A DNA stretch of 43,662 nt from an uncultured bacterium (GTDB taxonomy: Bacteria; Latescibacterota; UBA2968; UBA8231), in NCBI GenBank assembly GCA_937942165.1, contig CALDFW010000026.1:1-43662 (forward strand), written 5' to 3'. Under the pieces are notes generated by a model that was given only the letters and a program-made list of their open reading frames with translations, was not told where the DNA came from and ran no database searches. The first letter of the stretch is position 1, and the number at the start of each line of letters is the position of its first letter. The position numbers and the translations under genes were made by a program. Shown in pieces: positions 1-7,668 of the stretch.

Positions 1-726
1 GCGGTGGGCCTTGTGCTGCGGCGGTTTTTCGTCGAGCTCGCCTTCGCGCATCACGCGCGCCGGCAGCGTGCGCCCCTCGTATTGATCTAGGTGACGCTGC
101 AGCGGATCCCACGGCTCGTGCGGGCCGGTAAAGCCCACCTGCAGAAAGAAGGGCTGTTGACCGCGGTAGTCGCGAATCCAGGCCAGCGCCGAGTCGCCGA
201 TAAACACGTCGCTGTGAAATTTCTCGTCCAAGTGCCACGGCACGCCCTGGTACTTGGACAGCCAGTCGGGATCGGTCTTGTTGCGGTCGTTGGGACGCTG
301 CACGCCGTGTATGCGCATAAAGCGCCCCCAGTCGTCGTCGGCTCCGCCGTTGTCGAGCGTCTTACTCGTCGGGTTCTCGACGATGACGCGCTCGTGAAAG
401 CCGCCCGCCACGTCGCGCGGCGCAAAGTGCATCTTGCCGACGTTGACGCAGTGGTAGCCGCCCTCGTTGAGGTCCTGCACCCAGTTGCGATGAGAGCCCC
501 ACGCGTCAAAGGAATAGGCGCCCGTGTTGTGTGGATACATACCGGTAAACGTGGCCGCACGCGAGGCCACGCAGGTCGCCCCCGGACAGTAGGCGCTACG
601 AAAGGAGAGTCCTTCGGCGGCAAGTCGATCCATCGCCGGCGTTATCATGTGGTCGTAGCCCCAGGCGCCGATGGTATCAAAGCGCTGCTGGTCGGTCATG
701 ATGAGAATGATGTTGGGCTTAGACAC
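1..726 (-). CDS. Sulfatase family protein, N-terminal part (truncated by window edge)
   Basis: The frame runs from a GTG at 726 off the left edge, so only the first 242 residues are visible. The start is SKPNIILIMTDQQRFDTIG, the usual sulfatase opening with metal-binding Asp12 and Gln13. The formylglycine signature is Cys52-Val-Ala-Ser-Arg56, followed by MYPHNTGA and a GKMHF motif at 97-101. By family knowledge it hydrolyses a sulfate ester after Cys52 is converted to formylglycine. The substrate cannot be told from this half. No signal peptide is seen, so the visible form looks cytoplasmic. It lies 91 bases after the nucleotidyltransferase gene on the same strand. The GTG has little Shine-Dalgarno, and a TATACT (731-736) sits immediately upstream, so it may have its own promoter and a very short leader. 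Family call sure; exact start moderately sure. Confidence 0.9.
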   Translation of the reverse strand, partial: MSKPNIILIMTDQQRFDTIGAWGYDHMITPAMDRLAAEGLSFRSAYCPGATCVASRAATFTGMYPHNTGAYSFDAWGSHRNWVQDLNEGGYHCVNVGKMHFAPRDVAGGFHERVIVENPTSKTLDNGGADDDWGRFMRIHGVQRPNDRNKTDPDWLSKYQGVPWHLDEKFHSDVFIGDSALAWIRDYRGQQPFFLQVGFTGPHEPWDPLQRHLDQYEGRTLPARVMREGELDEKPPQHKAHR

Positions 727-817
727 GAGTATAGCACCAGCCTGTTATGGGTGATTGACTCCGTTGCGAAAGAGACGGCCTTCGGGCGGGGAACGCACGT
801 CTAATCTAAGAAAAATT

Positions 818-1552
818 TCATCGAGCCGTAGCGCGGTCCCTCTTGCGCATTTCGCGCTCGGCGATGTCCAGCGCGGCGGGCGTGTCCGCAGCCAAGCAGT
901 AGCTGTTAATGGGATAGCCCTGCAGCACGGCTCCCTTTTGGAGCAGCGCCGGGAAGAGGTCTTTGCCAAAGTCGAAAAACGCGGCGGGCGGAATATCGCC
1001 CAAGACGTCCGGCTCCACGACGTAGACGCCCGCGTTTACCCACGGAGAAACGACGCCGTCAGCCACGGCGCCCTCCGTAAAGTTTGCGATGCGCATGGCC
1101 CCGTCGCACTCGACTCTTCCGCCCGCAATCTGCGAATGGAGGTCGTTTTCCCAGTGAAATAGGGCCATCGTCAAAGCGGCCCCCGAAGCCCGATGGGAAG
1201 CCACCATATCTGCGACGTCGAAACCGAGCAGATTATCGCCGTAGACCACTAAAAAGGGCTCCGTCCACTCGGCTTCCAAGTTTTTGACCGCGCCGGCCGT
1301 GCCCAAGAGCTCGCACTCGTGCGAAAAGCGAATATCGAGATCCGCATGCTGCGCGCCCGCCACCGCTTCGCGAATAGACTCGGGCCTGTAGTGCAGGTTG
1401 ATCCAGATCGGAGAGATCTCGTGTGATGCGAGCCAATCGAGCGTGCGCAGTAGAATGGGCCTGCCGCTAACGGCAATGAGCGGCTTGGGCAGACCGCTTG
1501 CCCGCGCGGCAATTCTCGTGCTCTTGCCGGCGGCCAACACCAGCGCCTTCAC
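818..1552 (-). CDS. Sugar-phosphate nucleotidyltransferase (mannose/heptose-1-phosphate guanylyltransferase-like)
   Basis: A 244-residue NTP-transferase-fold enzyme that would join a sugar 1-phosphate to an NTP, giving an NDP-sugar for surface glycans. Visible motifs are the N-terminal nucleotide loop LVLAAGKSTRI with a downstream KPLIAVSGRPIL, then ELLGTAGAV and VYGDNLLGFD, where the Asp of GDN is the expected metal ligand. The length suits short single-domain members such as HddC-like heptose-1-phosphate guanylyltransferases; there is no C-terminal left-handed helix. The chosen GTG at 1552 overlaps the stop of the upstream epimerase gene (GTGA), implying translational coupling. A longer open frame exists upstream but lies inside the epimerase gene. 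The sugar and base specificity is not readable from the sequence. Confidence 0.88.
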   Translation of the reverse strand: MKALVLAAGKSTRIAARASGLPKPLIAVSGRPILLRTLDWLASHEISPIWINLHYRPESIREAVAGAQHADLDIRFSHECELLGTAGAVKNLEAEWTEPFLVVYGDNLLGFDVADMVASHRASGAALTMALFHWENDLHSQIAGGRVECDGAMRIANFTEGAVADGVVSPWVNAGVYVVEPDVLGDIPPAAFFDFGKDLFPALLQKGAVLQGYPINSYCLAADTPAALDIAEREMRKRDRATAR

Positions 1553-2472
1553 GACGCGAGGACCCTTTCGCGGATAAAGGCTTCCATGGTTTTGAGGCCC
1601 TCGACCAGCGAGACTCGCGGTGCCCACCCCACGCTTTTGGCCAGCGTAATATCGGCCAAGGTCTCCTGCGCCTCTTCGGGAAAGTCGGGTTCGTGCTGGG
1701 GAGGGATATCGACGCCCAGCAGGTTGGATATGTGCTGGTAGATGTCTCGAATTGAGTAGTTGACGCCGCTACCCACGTTAAACGCGTTGCCGTCGGTGGG
1801 ACCCCGATGCATACACAGCTCGTGAAAGTCATTGACGTCGTCGACGTGAACAAAGTCTCGGCGCTTCTCCCCCGTTCCGTAGATGATGGGGGCCTCGCCC
1901 TGTAACAGCTTCATGATAAAGGCGCTCATAACCGGCGGAATCGTGCGCCGGTAGTCCTGCCGCGGCCCGTAAACGCAGAAGTAGCGGAGCGCCGTCATCG
2001 GCAGGCCGTGTGCCTGCTCAAAGCCGAGCGCAAAGAGTCGTTCCGCCTGCTTGCTGAGCGCATAAAAGCTCTCCGGCGCCTCCTCTGACTCGGGCGTCGG
2101 CAGCACCGTGCTACCCTCATACAGCGCAGAAGATTCGGCGTAGACGACTTTCCCGACGCCGGTCTCATGCGCAGCCTGAAACACATTCGCACTGCCCGTG
2201 ACGTTGATATCGGCCGTTTCGACCGGATCCTGCTGGCAGTCCGTTATGCAGTTTTTGGCAGCGAGGTGAAATACGACGTCGACGCCGGAACACGCCGAAC
2301 TCAGCGCGGGATCGCGAATATCCATGTTGTGGAATTCAACGCCCTCGGGAATCTGCGAAGCGAGACCGTAGGACAGATTGTCGACACCTACTACGCTATG
2401 CCCCTTGCGCAGCAGTCGATCTGCGAGGTTACTGCCTATAAAACCGGCACAGCCCGTTATGAGAACGCGCAT
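1549..2472 (-). CDS. NAD-dependent sugar-nucleotide epimerase/dehydratase (extended SDR)
   Basis: A 307-residue extended short-chain dehydrogenase resembling UDP-glucose 4-epimerase. The N-terminus MRVLITGCAGFIGSN carries the NAD-binding GxxGxxG (residues 7-13). DIRDP and VFHLAA follow, then the catalytic Tyr-x3-Lys in FYALSKQ, the substrate-loop motif YFCVYGPRQD, and NVGSG near the C-terminus. It would interconvert or dehydrate an NDP-sugar in the cytoplasm. The ATG at 2472 is preceded by a GAGTGAG stretch; an in-frame ATG 10 codons upstream is possible but adds a non-conserved extension. Downstream the nucleotidyltransferase overlaps by four bases, so the two probably act on the same glycan precursor. 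The exact epimer reaction is unknown. Confidence 0.9.
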   Translation of the reverse strand: MRVLITGCAGFIGSNLADRLLRKGHSVVGVDNLSYGLASQIPEGVEFHNMDIRDPALSSACSGVDVVFHLAAKNCITDCQQDPVETADINVTGSANVFQAAHETGVGKVVYAESSALYEGSTVLPTPESEEAPESFYALSKQAERLFALGFEQAHGLPMTALRYFCVYGPRQDYRRTIPPVMSAFIMKLLQGEAPIIYGTGEKRRDFVHVDDVNDFHELCMHRGPTDGNAFNVGSGVNYSIRDIYQHISNLLGVDIPPQHEPDFPEEAQETLADITLAKSVGWAPRVSLVEGLKTMEAFIRERVLAS

Positions 2473-2525
2473 GGGACACTCACTCTGTTGTTGGATTTGC
2501 ACTCAGTGCGTCGGTGATAGCGGAT

Positions 2526-3083
2526 TTATGCTGCCTCGACCTCTTCGGCCACATCCTCGCCTTCTCCCGCTTCGTAAGCGTCCTCTTCCACTTCACCGTC
2601 TTCTTCCTCATCTGAAGCGGCATACTCATCGCCCTCGGCGACCTCCTGTAGCAGCTGCGCAATGCGCTGATTTGAAGCAATCAGCTTGCTGCGTTCCATA
2701 AAGAGCACGTTGCGATAGATCAAACTGGCCAAGACGGGATCTTCGCTCAGCTTCGGCATCAGGGTGTTCCGACTGATCACAAGGGCCTTCACATCCGTTT
2801 GGGCCGTCACCGTGGCCAAACGCGATTCGCCCGTCAACATGCCCGCCTCACCGATAAGGGTCACGGCCGTTTCCGATAGCAGAGGCGAACCATCGGCGGC
2901 GTCAATCTGCACGCGCCCGGAGAGAATGATAAACATCTCTTCGCTCTTTTCGCCCTGCGAGCAAAGGGACTCATCTGCCTTAAACGTGCGCGACGAACAA
3001 ATCTTTAGCACATCGCGTATGTGGCCCGCCCGGCAGTCGCGAAAAATAAACAGCTTCTTCAGTATGGTTTGTAGAGAATCCAT
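2526..3083 (-). CDS. Cyclic-nucleotide-binding domain protein with acidic tail
   Basis: A 185-residue protein with one cNMP-binding domain (about 10-120) and no recognisable DNA-binding or enzyme domain. The domain has the expected pattern: FIFRDC, then EMFIILSGRVQI, then a phosphate-binding cassette reading GEAGMLTGESRLATV, with the Glu and Arg positions that contact cyclic nucleotide in CRP-type domains. After about residue 150 the chain becomes a low-complexity acidic tail. It is the first gene of a minus-strand run leading into the epimerase (53-base gap). Its role may be to bind a partner in response to cAMP, cGMP or a related ligand, but that is inference. A hairpin lies just upstream in its leader (3098-3118). 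Confidence 0.85.
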   Translation of the reverse strand: MDSLQTILKKLFIFRDCRAGHIRDVLKICSSRTFKADESLCSQGEKSEEMFIILSGRVQIDAADGSPLLSETAVTLIGEAGMLTGESRLATVTAQTDVKALVISRNTLMPKLSEDPVLASLIYRNVLFMERSKLIASNQRIAQLLQEVAEGDEYAASDEEEDGEVEEDAYEAGEGEDVAEEVEAA

Positions 3084-3097
3084 GATACTGCCTCTCA

Positions 3098-3118
3098 GAC
3101 CGCGCTGCGGGCGCGGTC
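3098..3118 (-). promoter_or_regulatory. Leader hairpin upstream of the cNMP-binding gene
   Basis: A perfect 7-bp inverted repeat (GACCGCG/CGCGGTC) with a 7-base loop lies 15-35 bases before the ATG of the minus-strand gene, next to its GAGAGG ribosome-binding region. It could shape translation initiation. It lacks a U-run on either side, so it is not a simple intrinsic terminator. Confidence 0.4.
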
Positions 3119-3190
3119 GTTTAATGGAACTCCGTCTGCTAACTTGTTAAGATAGAGACGATCTCATTGGACAAGCAAACTGGAGACGGC

Positions 3191-4663
3191 ATGAGCAAAG
3201 CAAATGACGCAGCAGAGACAACCTTTGAAGCCCGCAGGACGCACCACGCCTTTTCCACCGGCCGCAGCCGCACGCTCACCTACGATGCGCTGGCGGATTG
3301 GACGGTGCTACGCCGGGGGGAAAAGCCGATTGCCCGCCTTTTCCACGTCGCCTATATGGCTAAGACGCGCAGCCGTAAGCCGCGACCGATCACCTTTGTA
3401 TTTAACGGCGGGCCCGGGGCCGCATCGGCTTATCTCCACGTGGGCGCCTTGGGACCGCGTCGAGTAGTCTTTAACCGCGATGGTTCGCTGCCGCCGCCGC
3501 CGGCGCAGCTAAGCGACAACCGCGAGAGCTGGCTGCCCTTCACCGATCTGGTCTTTATCGACCCCATCGGCACGGGCTTTAGTCGGACCATCCCCGAGGA
3601 AAAGGCCAGCGACGAAGGCAATAAAGCGGAAGATAAGGGAGCAAACACGGAGTTCTGGGAAGTCGAGCGCGACCTAGAGTCGCTCGGCGAGTTTATGCAG
3701 CAGTTTCTCTCGCGGCATCAGCGCTGGACGGCCCCCGTCTTTATCGCCGGCGAAAGCTACGGCGGCTTCCGCGTGGCCAAGCTGGCTCGCCTCGTGCAGG
3801 AGCGCTACGGGATCGGTCTCAACGGGGCCATTCTCATTTCACCGGCCATTGAGTTCGCCTCTATCCTCGGCTCGGACTACGATCTGATGCACTGGGTTGA
3901 GCTCCTACCCACGATGGCAGGCGCCGCATTCCATCACGGACGCGGTGCCGGAGAGAATCCCCAGGCCGCGCGGCGTTTAGCCGAAGAGTTCGCCCAGGGC
4001 GACTACCTACAGCTGCTGGCCCAAGGCGCTGCCATGCCCGAGGCCCAGCGCCGGGGCATCGTTGGCCGGCTGGCGCGCCTGATCGGACTCGACGAGGCGC
4101 TGATTGATCGGGCCGGGGGCCGCGTTGACCGAGTCGTCTTTGCGCGCGAGCTGCTGCGCGATAGGCGCCGCTACTGCGGGCTCTACGACGCGTCGCTAAC
4201 GGCTGTAGATCCCTTTCCCGACCGCATCTCCTACGAGGGGCCCGACCCCACGCTGGCCGCCATTGATCGCCTGTTTCGCGCCGGCATCAACGCCCAGCTG
4301 CGACAGCACCTGGGCGTCGACACTCCGCTGGAATACGAACTGCTCAGCAGCCAGGTCCACCGCCACTGGAAAACAAAAGATGCGCGCTTTATACGTCAGC
4401 AGATTGGCTCGATGGACGATTTGCGCTACGGCATGGTCCTCAATCCACACATGCAGGTAGCCATTAGCCACGGACACTTTGATATGGTGACGCCCTACTT
4501 TTCGTCCAACCGGATCGTCCAGCATATGAAGCTCGACGAGTCGCTGAAGTCAAACCTGCACGTCAACCACTACGACGGTGGCCATATGTTTTACTCGTGG
4601 GATCGTTCGCGCAAGGCCTTTGCCCGCGATATGCAGGCGTTTTACGCGCGGTCGGTGGGATAG
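3191..4663 (+). CDS. Serine carboxypeptidase-like protein, peptidase family S10
   Basis: A 490-residue alpha/beta-hydrolase of the S10 family. Conserved blocks are FNGGPGAAS (71-79, oxyanion region), FIDPIGTGFS (122-131), the nucleophile block GESYGG with Ser189, Asp431 in SHGHFDMVTPY and His465 in YDGGHMFYSW, giving a complete Ser-Asp-His triad. Family members release C-terminal amino acids from peptides. Fungal and plant S10 enzymes are vacuolar or secreted; here no signal peptide is visible, so a cytoplasmic location is inferred. A TTG 24 bases upstream is in frame, but the ATG at 3191 has GGAGA at good spacing and is preferred. The gene converges on ftsY with an 8-base gap between stops and stands alone on the plus strand. 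Confidence 0.9.
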   Translation: MSKANDAAETTFEARRTHHAFSTGRSRTLTYDALADWTVLRRGEKPIARLFHVAYMAKTRSRKPRPITFVFNGGPGAASAYLHVGALGPRRVVFNRDGSLPPPPAQLSDNRESWLPFTDLVFIDPIGTGFSRTIPEEKASDEGNKAEDKGANTEFWEVERDLESLGEFMQQFLSRHQRWTAPVFIAGESYGGFRVAKLARLVQERYGIGLNGAILISPAIEFASILGSDYDLMHWVELLPTMAGAAFHHGRGAGENPQAARRLAEEFAQGDYLQLLAQGAAMPEAQRRGIVGRLARLIGLDEALIDRAGGRVDRVVFARELLRDRRRYCGLYDASLTAVDPFPDRISYEGPDPTLAAIDRLFRAGINAQLRQHLGVDTPLEYELLSSQVHRHWKTKDARFIRQQIGSMDDLRYGMVLNPHMQVAISHGHFDMVTPYFSSNRIVQHMKLDESLKSNLHVNHYDGGHMFYSWDRSRKAFARDMQAFYARSVG

Positions 4664-4671
4664 GCCTTGGA

Positions 4672-5607
4672 TCAGCGCGCAAAGAGAGCGCGCGCAAAGG
4701 TCTCTCCGTCAAAGGGCTGCAGGTCGTCGACTCCTTCGCCGACGCCGATCAGCTTAACGGGCAGGTCCATCTCTTTCCTCAGCGCTACGACGATGCCGCC
4801 CTTGGCCGTGCCGTCTAGCTTGGTCAGGGCGAGGCCGCTCAATTCGGTGGCCTCGTTAAACTCGCGCGCCTGAGACAGGGCATTCTGGCCGTTGGTCGCG
4901 TCGAGGACGAGCAGCGTCTCGTGCGGAGCCTGCGGGTCCTGCTTGGCCAGCGAACGGCGAATTTTCTTGAGCTCTTCCATTAGGTTGGTCTTGTTCTGCA
5001 GCCGACCGGCCGTATCTACCAGCAGCACGTCGACCTTGCGATTGCGCGCGGCCGCCAGCGCATCAAAGGCGACGGCAGCCGGATCGGCGCCCTGCTGTGC
5101 GCGCACAATATCGACGCCCGCCCGCTCCGCCCACACGTCCAGCTGAGCCACCGCACCGGCGCGAAACGTATCGCAGGCGGCGACTAAAACCTTTTTGCCC
5201 GCGTCGGCGTATTGCTTGGCCAGCTTGCCCACCGTCGTCGTCTTACCGGCTCCGTTGACGCCCACCACGAGAATGACAAAGGGCGCGCCCGGCAGCGCGG
5301 CGGAACCCAGCGGCAGCGCACCGTCCGACCCCAGCGCCACGGCTTCGGCCAGCTGCTCTTGCAGCATCCGCATAACGCCGTCCCCATCGCTGACCTTTTC
5401 CGAGCGCACGGCACTGCGCAATTCCTCAATAATTTCAACGGCCGTATCGAGCCCGATATCGGACTGGATGAGAATGGCCTCAATCTCGTCCAACATCTCT
5501 TCGTCGACGCGTCCGCCAATGGGAACAACGGCTGCGATCTTATCGTGCATCGCGTCGCGCGTCTTGCTGAGACCCTCTTTTATCTTGTCGAAGAAACCAC
5601 CTAACAT
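4672..5607 (-). CDS. ftsY: Signal recognition particle receptor FtsY
   Basis: A 311-residue SRP GTPase that docks ribosome-SRP complexes at the inner membrane for co-translational insertion. The short N-domain starts MLGGFFDKIKEGLSKTR, an amphipathic membrane-targeting helix. The G-domain shows GVNGAGKTTTVGKLA (P-loop), DTFRAGAVAQL, DTAGRLQNKTNL and TKLDGTAKGG. There is no long acidic A-domain of the E. coli type; many bacteria lack it. The ATG at 5607 is chosen because the open frame upstream runs through a clear promoter (5723-5750), so residues from a longer form could not be translated from that transcript. A leader of roughly 110 bases with a hairpin precedes the start. Not in an operon here. 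Confidence 0.96.
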   Translation of the reverse strand: MLGGFFDKIKEGLSKTRDAMHDKIAAVVPIGGRVDEEMLDEIEAILIQSDIGLDTAVEIIEELRSAVRSEKVSDGDGVMRMLQEQLAEAVALGSDGALPLGSAALPGAPFVILVVGVNGAGKTTTVGKLAKQYADAGKKVLVAACDTFRAGAVAQLDVWAERAGVDIVRAQQGADPAAVAFDALAAARNRKVDVLLVDTAGRLQNKTNLMEELKKIRRSLAKQDPQAPHETLLVLDATNGQNALSQAREFNEATELSGLALTKLDGTAKGGIVVALRKEMDLPVKLIGVGEGVDDLQPFDGETFARALFAR

Positions 5608-5651
5608 AGACCGACTCTCTATAGTGTAGTGCTGCATTGCGTTCTTAGTGA

Positions 5652-5678
5652 CTTCACGCGACAGCGCTTCCCGTGAAG
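5652..5678 (-). promoter_or_regulatory. Inverted repeat in the ftsY mRNA leader
   Basis: A perfect 7-bp inverted repeat CTTCACG/CGTGAAG with a 13-base loop lies between the predicted ftsY promoter and its ATG, about 45 bases before the start codon. It should form a hairpin in the leader RNA. No terminator-like U-run follows. A regulatory role is only a possibility. Confidence 0.4.
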
Positions 5679-5722
5679 CCCCCAAGGCAACCCCATCGAA
5701 CAGCTCGCCGTCGCAAACCACT

Positions 5723-5750
5723 ATAGTATCTGCGCTGCGCGTTTTGTCAA
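5723..5750 (-). promoter_or_regulatory. Sigma70-type promoter for ftsY
   Basis: Read on the minus strand: TTGACA (5750-5745), 16-base spacer, TACTAT (5728-5723). This is a near-consensus housekeeping promoter that would place the transcript start about 110 bases before the ftsY ATG. Confidence 0.65.
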
Positions 5751-5815
5751 GAGTCAGACACGGGCAAATCATTTATAGACATACCTTTACATCATTTTTG
5801 AAAGGGGCTTAAACC

Positions 5816-5844
5816 TTGACTTTTGGGCCGTTCCTCCCTAGGTT
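5816..5844 (+). promoter_or_regulatory. Possible promoter for the S55 peptidase/propeller/riboflavin run
   Basis: TTGACT (5816-5821), 17-base spacer, TAGGTT (5839-5844). The -35 is good and the -10 is poor. It lies 30 bases before the TTG start of the S55 gene and is the best candidate promoter for the long plus-strand gene run that follows. Confidence 0.4.
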
Positions 5845-5873
5845 CTGCCCTCCAGTAACAGGAGATTTTTCCG

Positions 5874-7649
5874 TTGCATATCCCCATGTCTTACGTCGCG
5901 TATCGCCTCTGTGCAGGCCTCTTGCTCTGCGCGCTGTGCGCGACGTCGACCGCCCGCGCCACGGAAGAGGCGTTCATGCCGACCGACCAGATCGAGCGCG
6001 GCATGCGCGGCTACGGCCTGAGCGTCTTTCAGGGCGTAGAGATCGACACATTCGGCGTGGAGATACTCGGCGTTATGCGGGATGCGATTGGCCCGGGACA
6101 CGACCTCATACTGGCCCGTATGTCCGGAGCCAATCTGGAGCACACAGGAATTATTCGCGGCATGAGCGGCAGCCCCGTCTATCTCGAGGATCGCCTCATC
6201 GGCGCCGTTGCCTACGGTTGGTCCTATTCAAAGGATCCTATTGGCGGCATCACGCCCATTGCGCCCATGATTGACGTGGCCCAGCGCAAACGGGCAGCGG
6301 AATCGCCCGAAACCGCGCGCCAGTCCATCGACTTCTCTCCCGCGGATTGGTCTGGCGATGCGCGCCTGCCCCAGCAGGCCACGCTCGAACGGCTCGCCAC
6401 CCCCGTAGCACTGACCGGCTTTTCCGGTTCCGCCAGCAGCGTCTTGGAGCAGGCGCTAGCGCCGTTTGGGATGGACGCCGTCGCGGGCATGGGCGGTCAC
6501 GTAGCCGACGCAGTGGACGTTCCCTTGAGCTCCGGAGCGGGACTGGGCGTGCAGCTGATAAGCGGCGACCGCAGCGCCACCGCCGTGGGCACCTTGACCT
6601 GGACCGACGGAGAGCGCTTTGTCGGCTTTGGTCACCCCATGATGCACATCGGGGCCACCGAAATGCCCGCCACCAGCGTCTACGTGCATCAGATCATCCC
6701 CAGCCAGATCAACTCATTTAAACTCGGCAGCGCCGTGCGCCCCGTGGGCTCGGTGTATCAGGACCGCCAGGCCGGCATTGGAGGACGCATCGGCCCAGCC
6801 CCGGCCATGCTGCCCATCACCGTCGATATCGCTTCGGAGAGCACAGCGGATCGCACCGAATTTTCCGTGATGCGCCACCGCGACCTGACGCCCGTCCTAG
6901 TGCGGTCCGTCCTTATATCCGCCATGGAGTCCGCTGAGAAACTCAGCGGCGACGCCGCGCTCAACCTGCGGGCATCCATCGCACTGCGCGATGGACGACG
7001 CGTCGAATACGAGCAGTTTTACAGCGGTCCTTCCGCTGCCCTGATCGCCTCGGTCGAAGCGGTGCAGCCCATGGTCGCAATCGCACAGAGTCCGTTCACC
7101 GGTATCGGCGTAGACTCGGTCCATTTTGCCGCCGACGTGCGCGAAACGCTCACCCAAGCTCGCATCACGGGACTGCGCCTGAGCAACGCAGAGCTGCGAG
7201 CCGGACAGCGCTGCGAAATAAGCGTAACCCTGCAGCCCTACCGAGCGCCTGCGTTTGAACAGCGCATCGAATTGGCGATTCCCCCGGGCACGCAGCCCGG
7301 TCCGCTCTCGATCGTAGCCAGCAGCGGCGAGATAGCGCGGCAGTCTGACCGAGCGCGCCGTCCCGATGCCTCCGTTCCGCGCAGCGCAGACGAGCTTCTC
7401 AAATTAATTCAAGAACCCGGACGCGCAGACGAGCTGGTCATCGAAGTCGTCCAGCCCCAATCGGGTCTGACCGTCCACGGGCGCGAGTTTCCCTCGCTAC
7501 CTCCGTCGGCCCGAAGCGTGTTGGGCAGCGAGTCTTCGGCGGGCCATTTAGGGCCGGTCAGCGAGCGCGTCATAGTCCGCGTGCGCCAGCCCATGGGGCA
7601 CGCCCTGATGGGTCAACACGTGATCCAGGCAACGATAATAAGCCACTGA
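5874..7649 (+). CDS. Exported SpoIVB-type (S55) serine peptidase-like protein
   Basis: A 591-residue protein with an N-terminal signal peptide (hydrophobic run in residues 10-28, ending near TARA). Residues 50-130 match the SpoIVB peptidase S55 family: VEILGVM, then LILARM, then GIIRGMSGSPVYLED, with Ser98 at the catalytic position of GMSGSP, then LIGAVAYGW and PIGGITPI. A second conserved part around 235-300 holds GTLTWTDGERFVGFGHP, with His254 the likely catalytic His, and SFKLGSAVRPVGSVYQDR. In Bacillus SpoIVB the His part comes before the Ser part; here the order is reversed. The start is TTG at 5874, with GGAG nine bases upstream. The next gene, an exported propeller, begins 19 bases later. 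The substrate is unknown; a periplasmic site of action is inferred. Confidence 0.85.
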   Translation: MHIPMSYVAYRLCAGLLLCALCATSTARATEEAFMPTDQIERGMRGYGLSVFQGVEIDTFGVEILGVMRDAIGPGHDLILARMSGANLEHTGIIRGMSGSPVYLEDRLIGAVAYGWSYSKDPIGGITPIAPMIDVAQRKRAAESPETARQSIDFSPADWSGDARLPQQATLERLATPVALTGFSGSASSVLEQALAPFGMDAVAGMGGHVADAVDVPLSSGAGLGVQLISGDRSATAVGTLTWTDGERFVGFGHPMMHIGATEMPATSVYVHQIIPSQINSFKLGSAVRPVGSVYQDRQAGIGGRIGPAPAMLPITVDIASESTADRTEFSVMRHRDLTPVLVRSVLISAMESAEKLSGDAALNLRASIALRDGRRVEYEQFYSGPSAALIASVEAVQPMVAIAQSPFTGIGVDSVHFAADVRETLTQARITGLRLSNAELRAGQRCEISVTLQPYRAPAFEQRIELAIPPGTQPGPLSIVASSGEIARQSDRARRPDASVPRSADELLKLIQEPGRADELVIEVVQPQSGLTVHGREFPSLPPSARSVLGSESSAGHLGPVSERVIVRVRQPMGHALMGQHVIQATIISH

Positions 7650-7668
7650 ACGGAGAGAACGCAGACAC

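Noticed and set aside
528-545. DnaA-box-like sequence (GTATCCACA on the minus strand)
   Set aside because: A single imperfect match inside the sulfatase MYPHN codons; no cluster, AT-rich unwinding region or dnaA/dnaN nearby.
91-804. Long plus-strand open frame opposite the sulfatase gene
   Set aside because: It is an antisense shadow: the minus strand gives a clean sulfatase with all motifs, while the plus frame shows no family features.
5608-5772. 55-residue N-terminal extension of FtsY
   Set aside because: It is read through a near-consensus ftsY promoter and the leader hairpin, and does not resemble an FtsY A-domain; Met at 5607 gives the family N-terminus.
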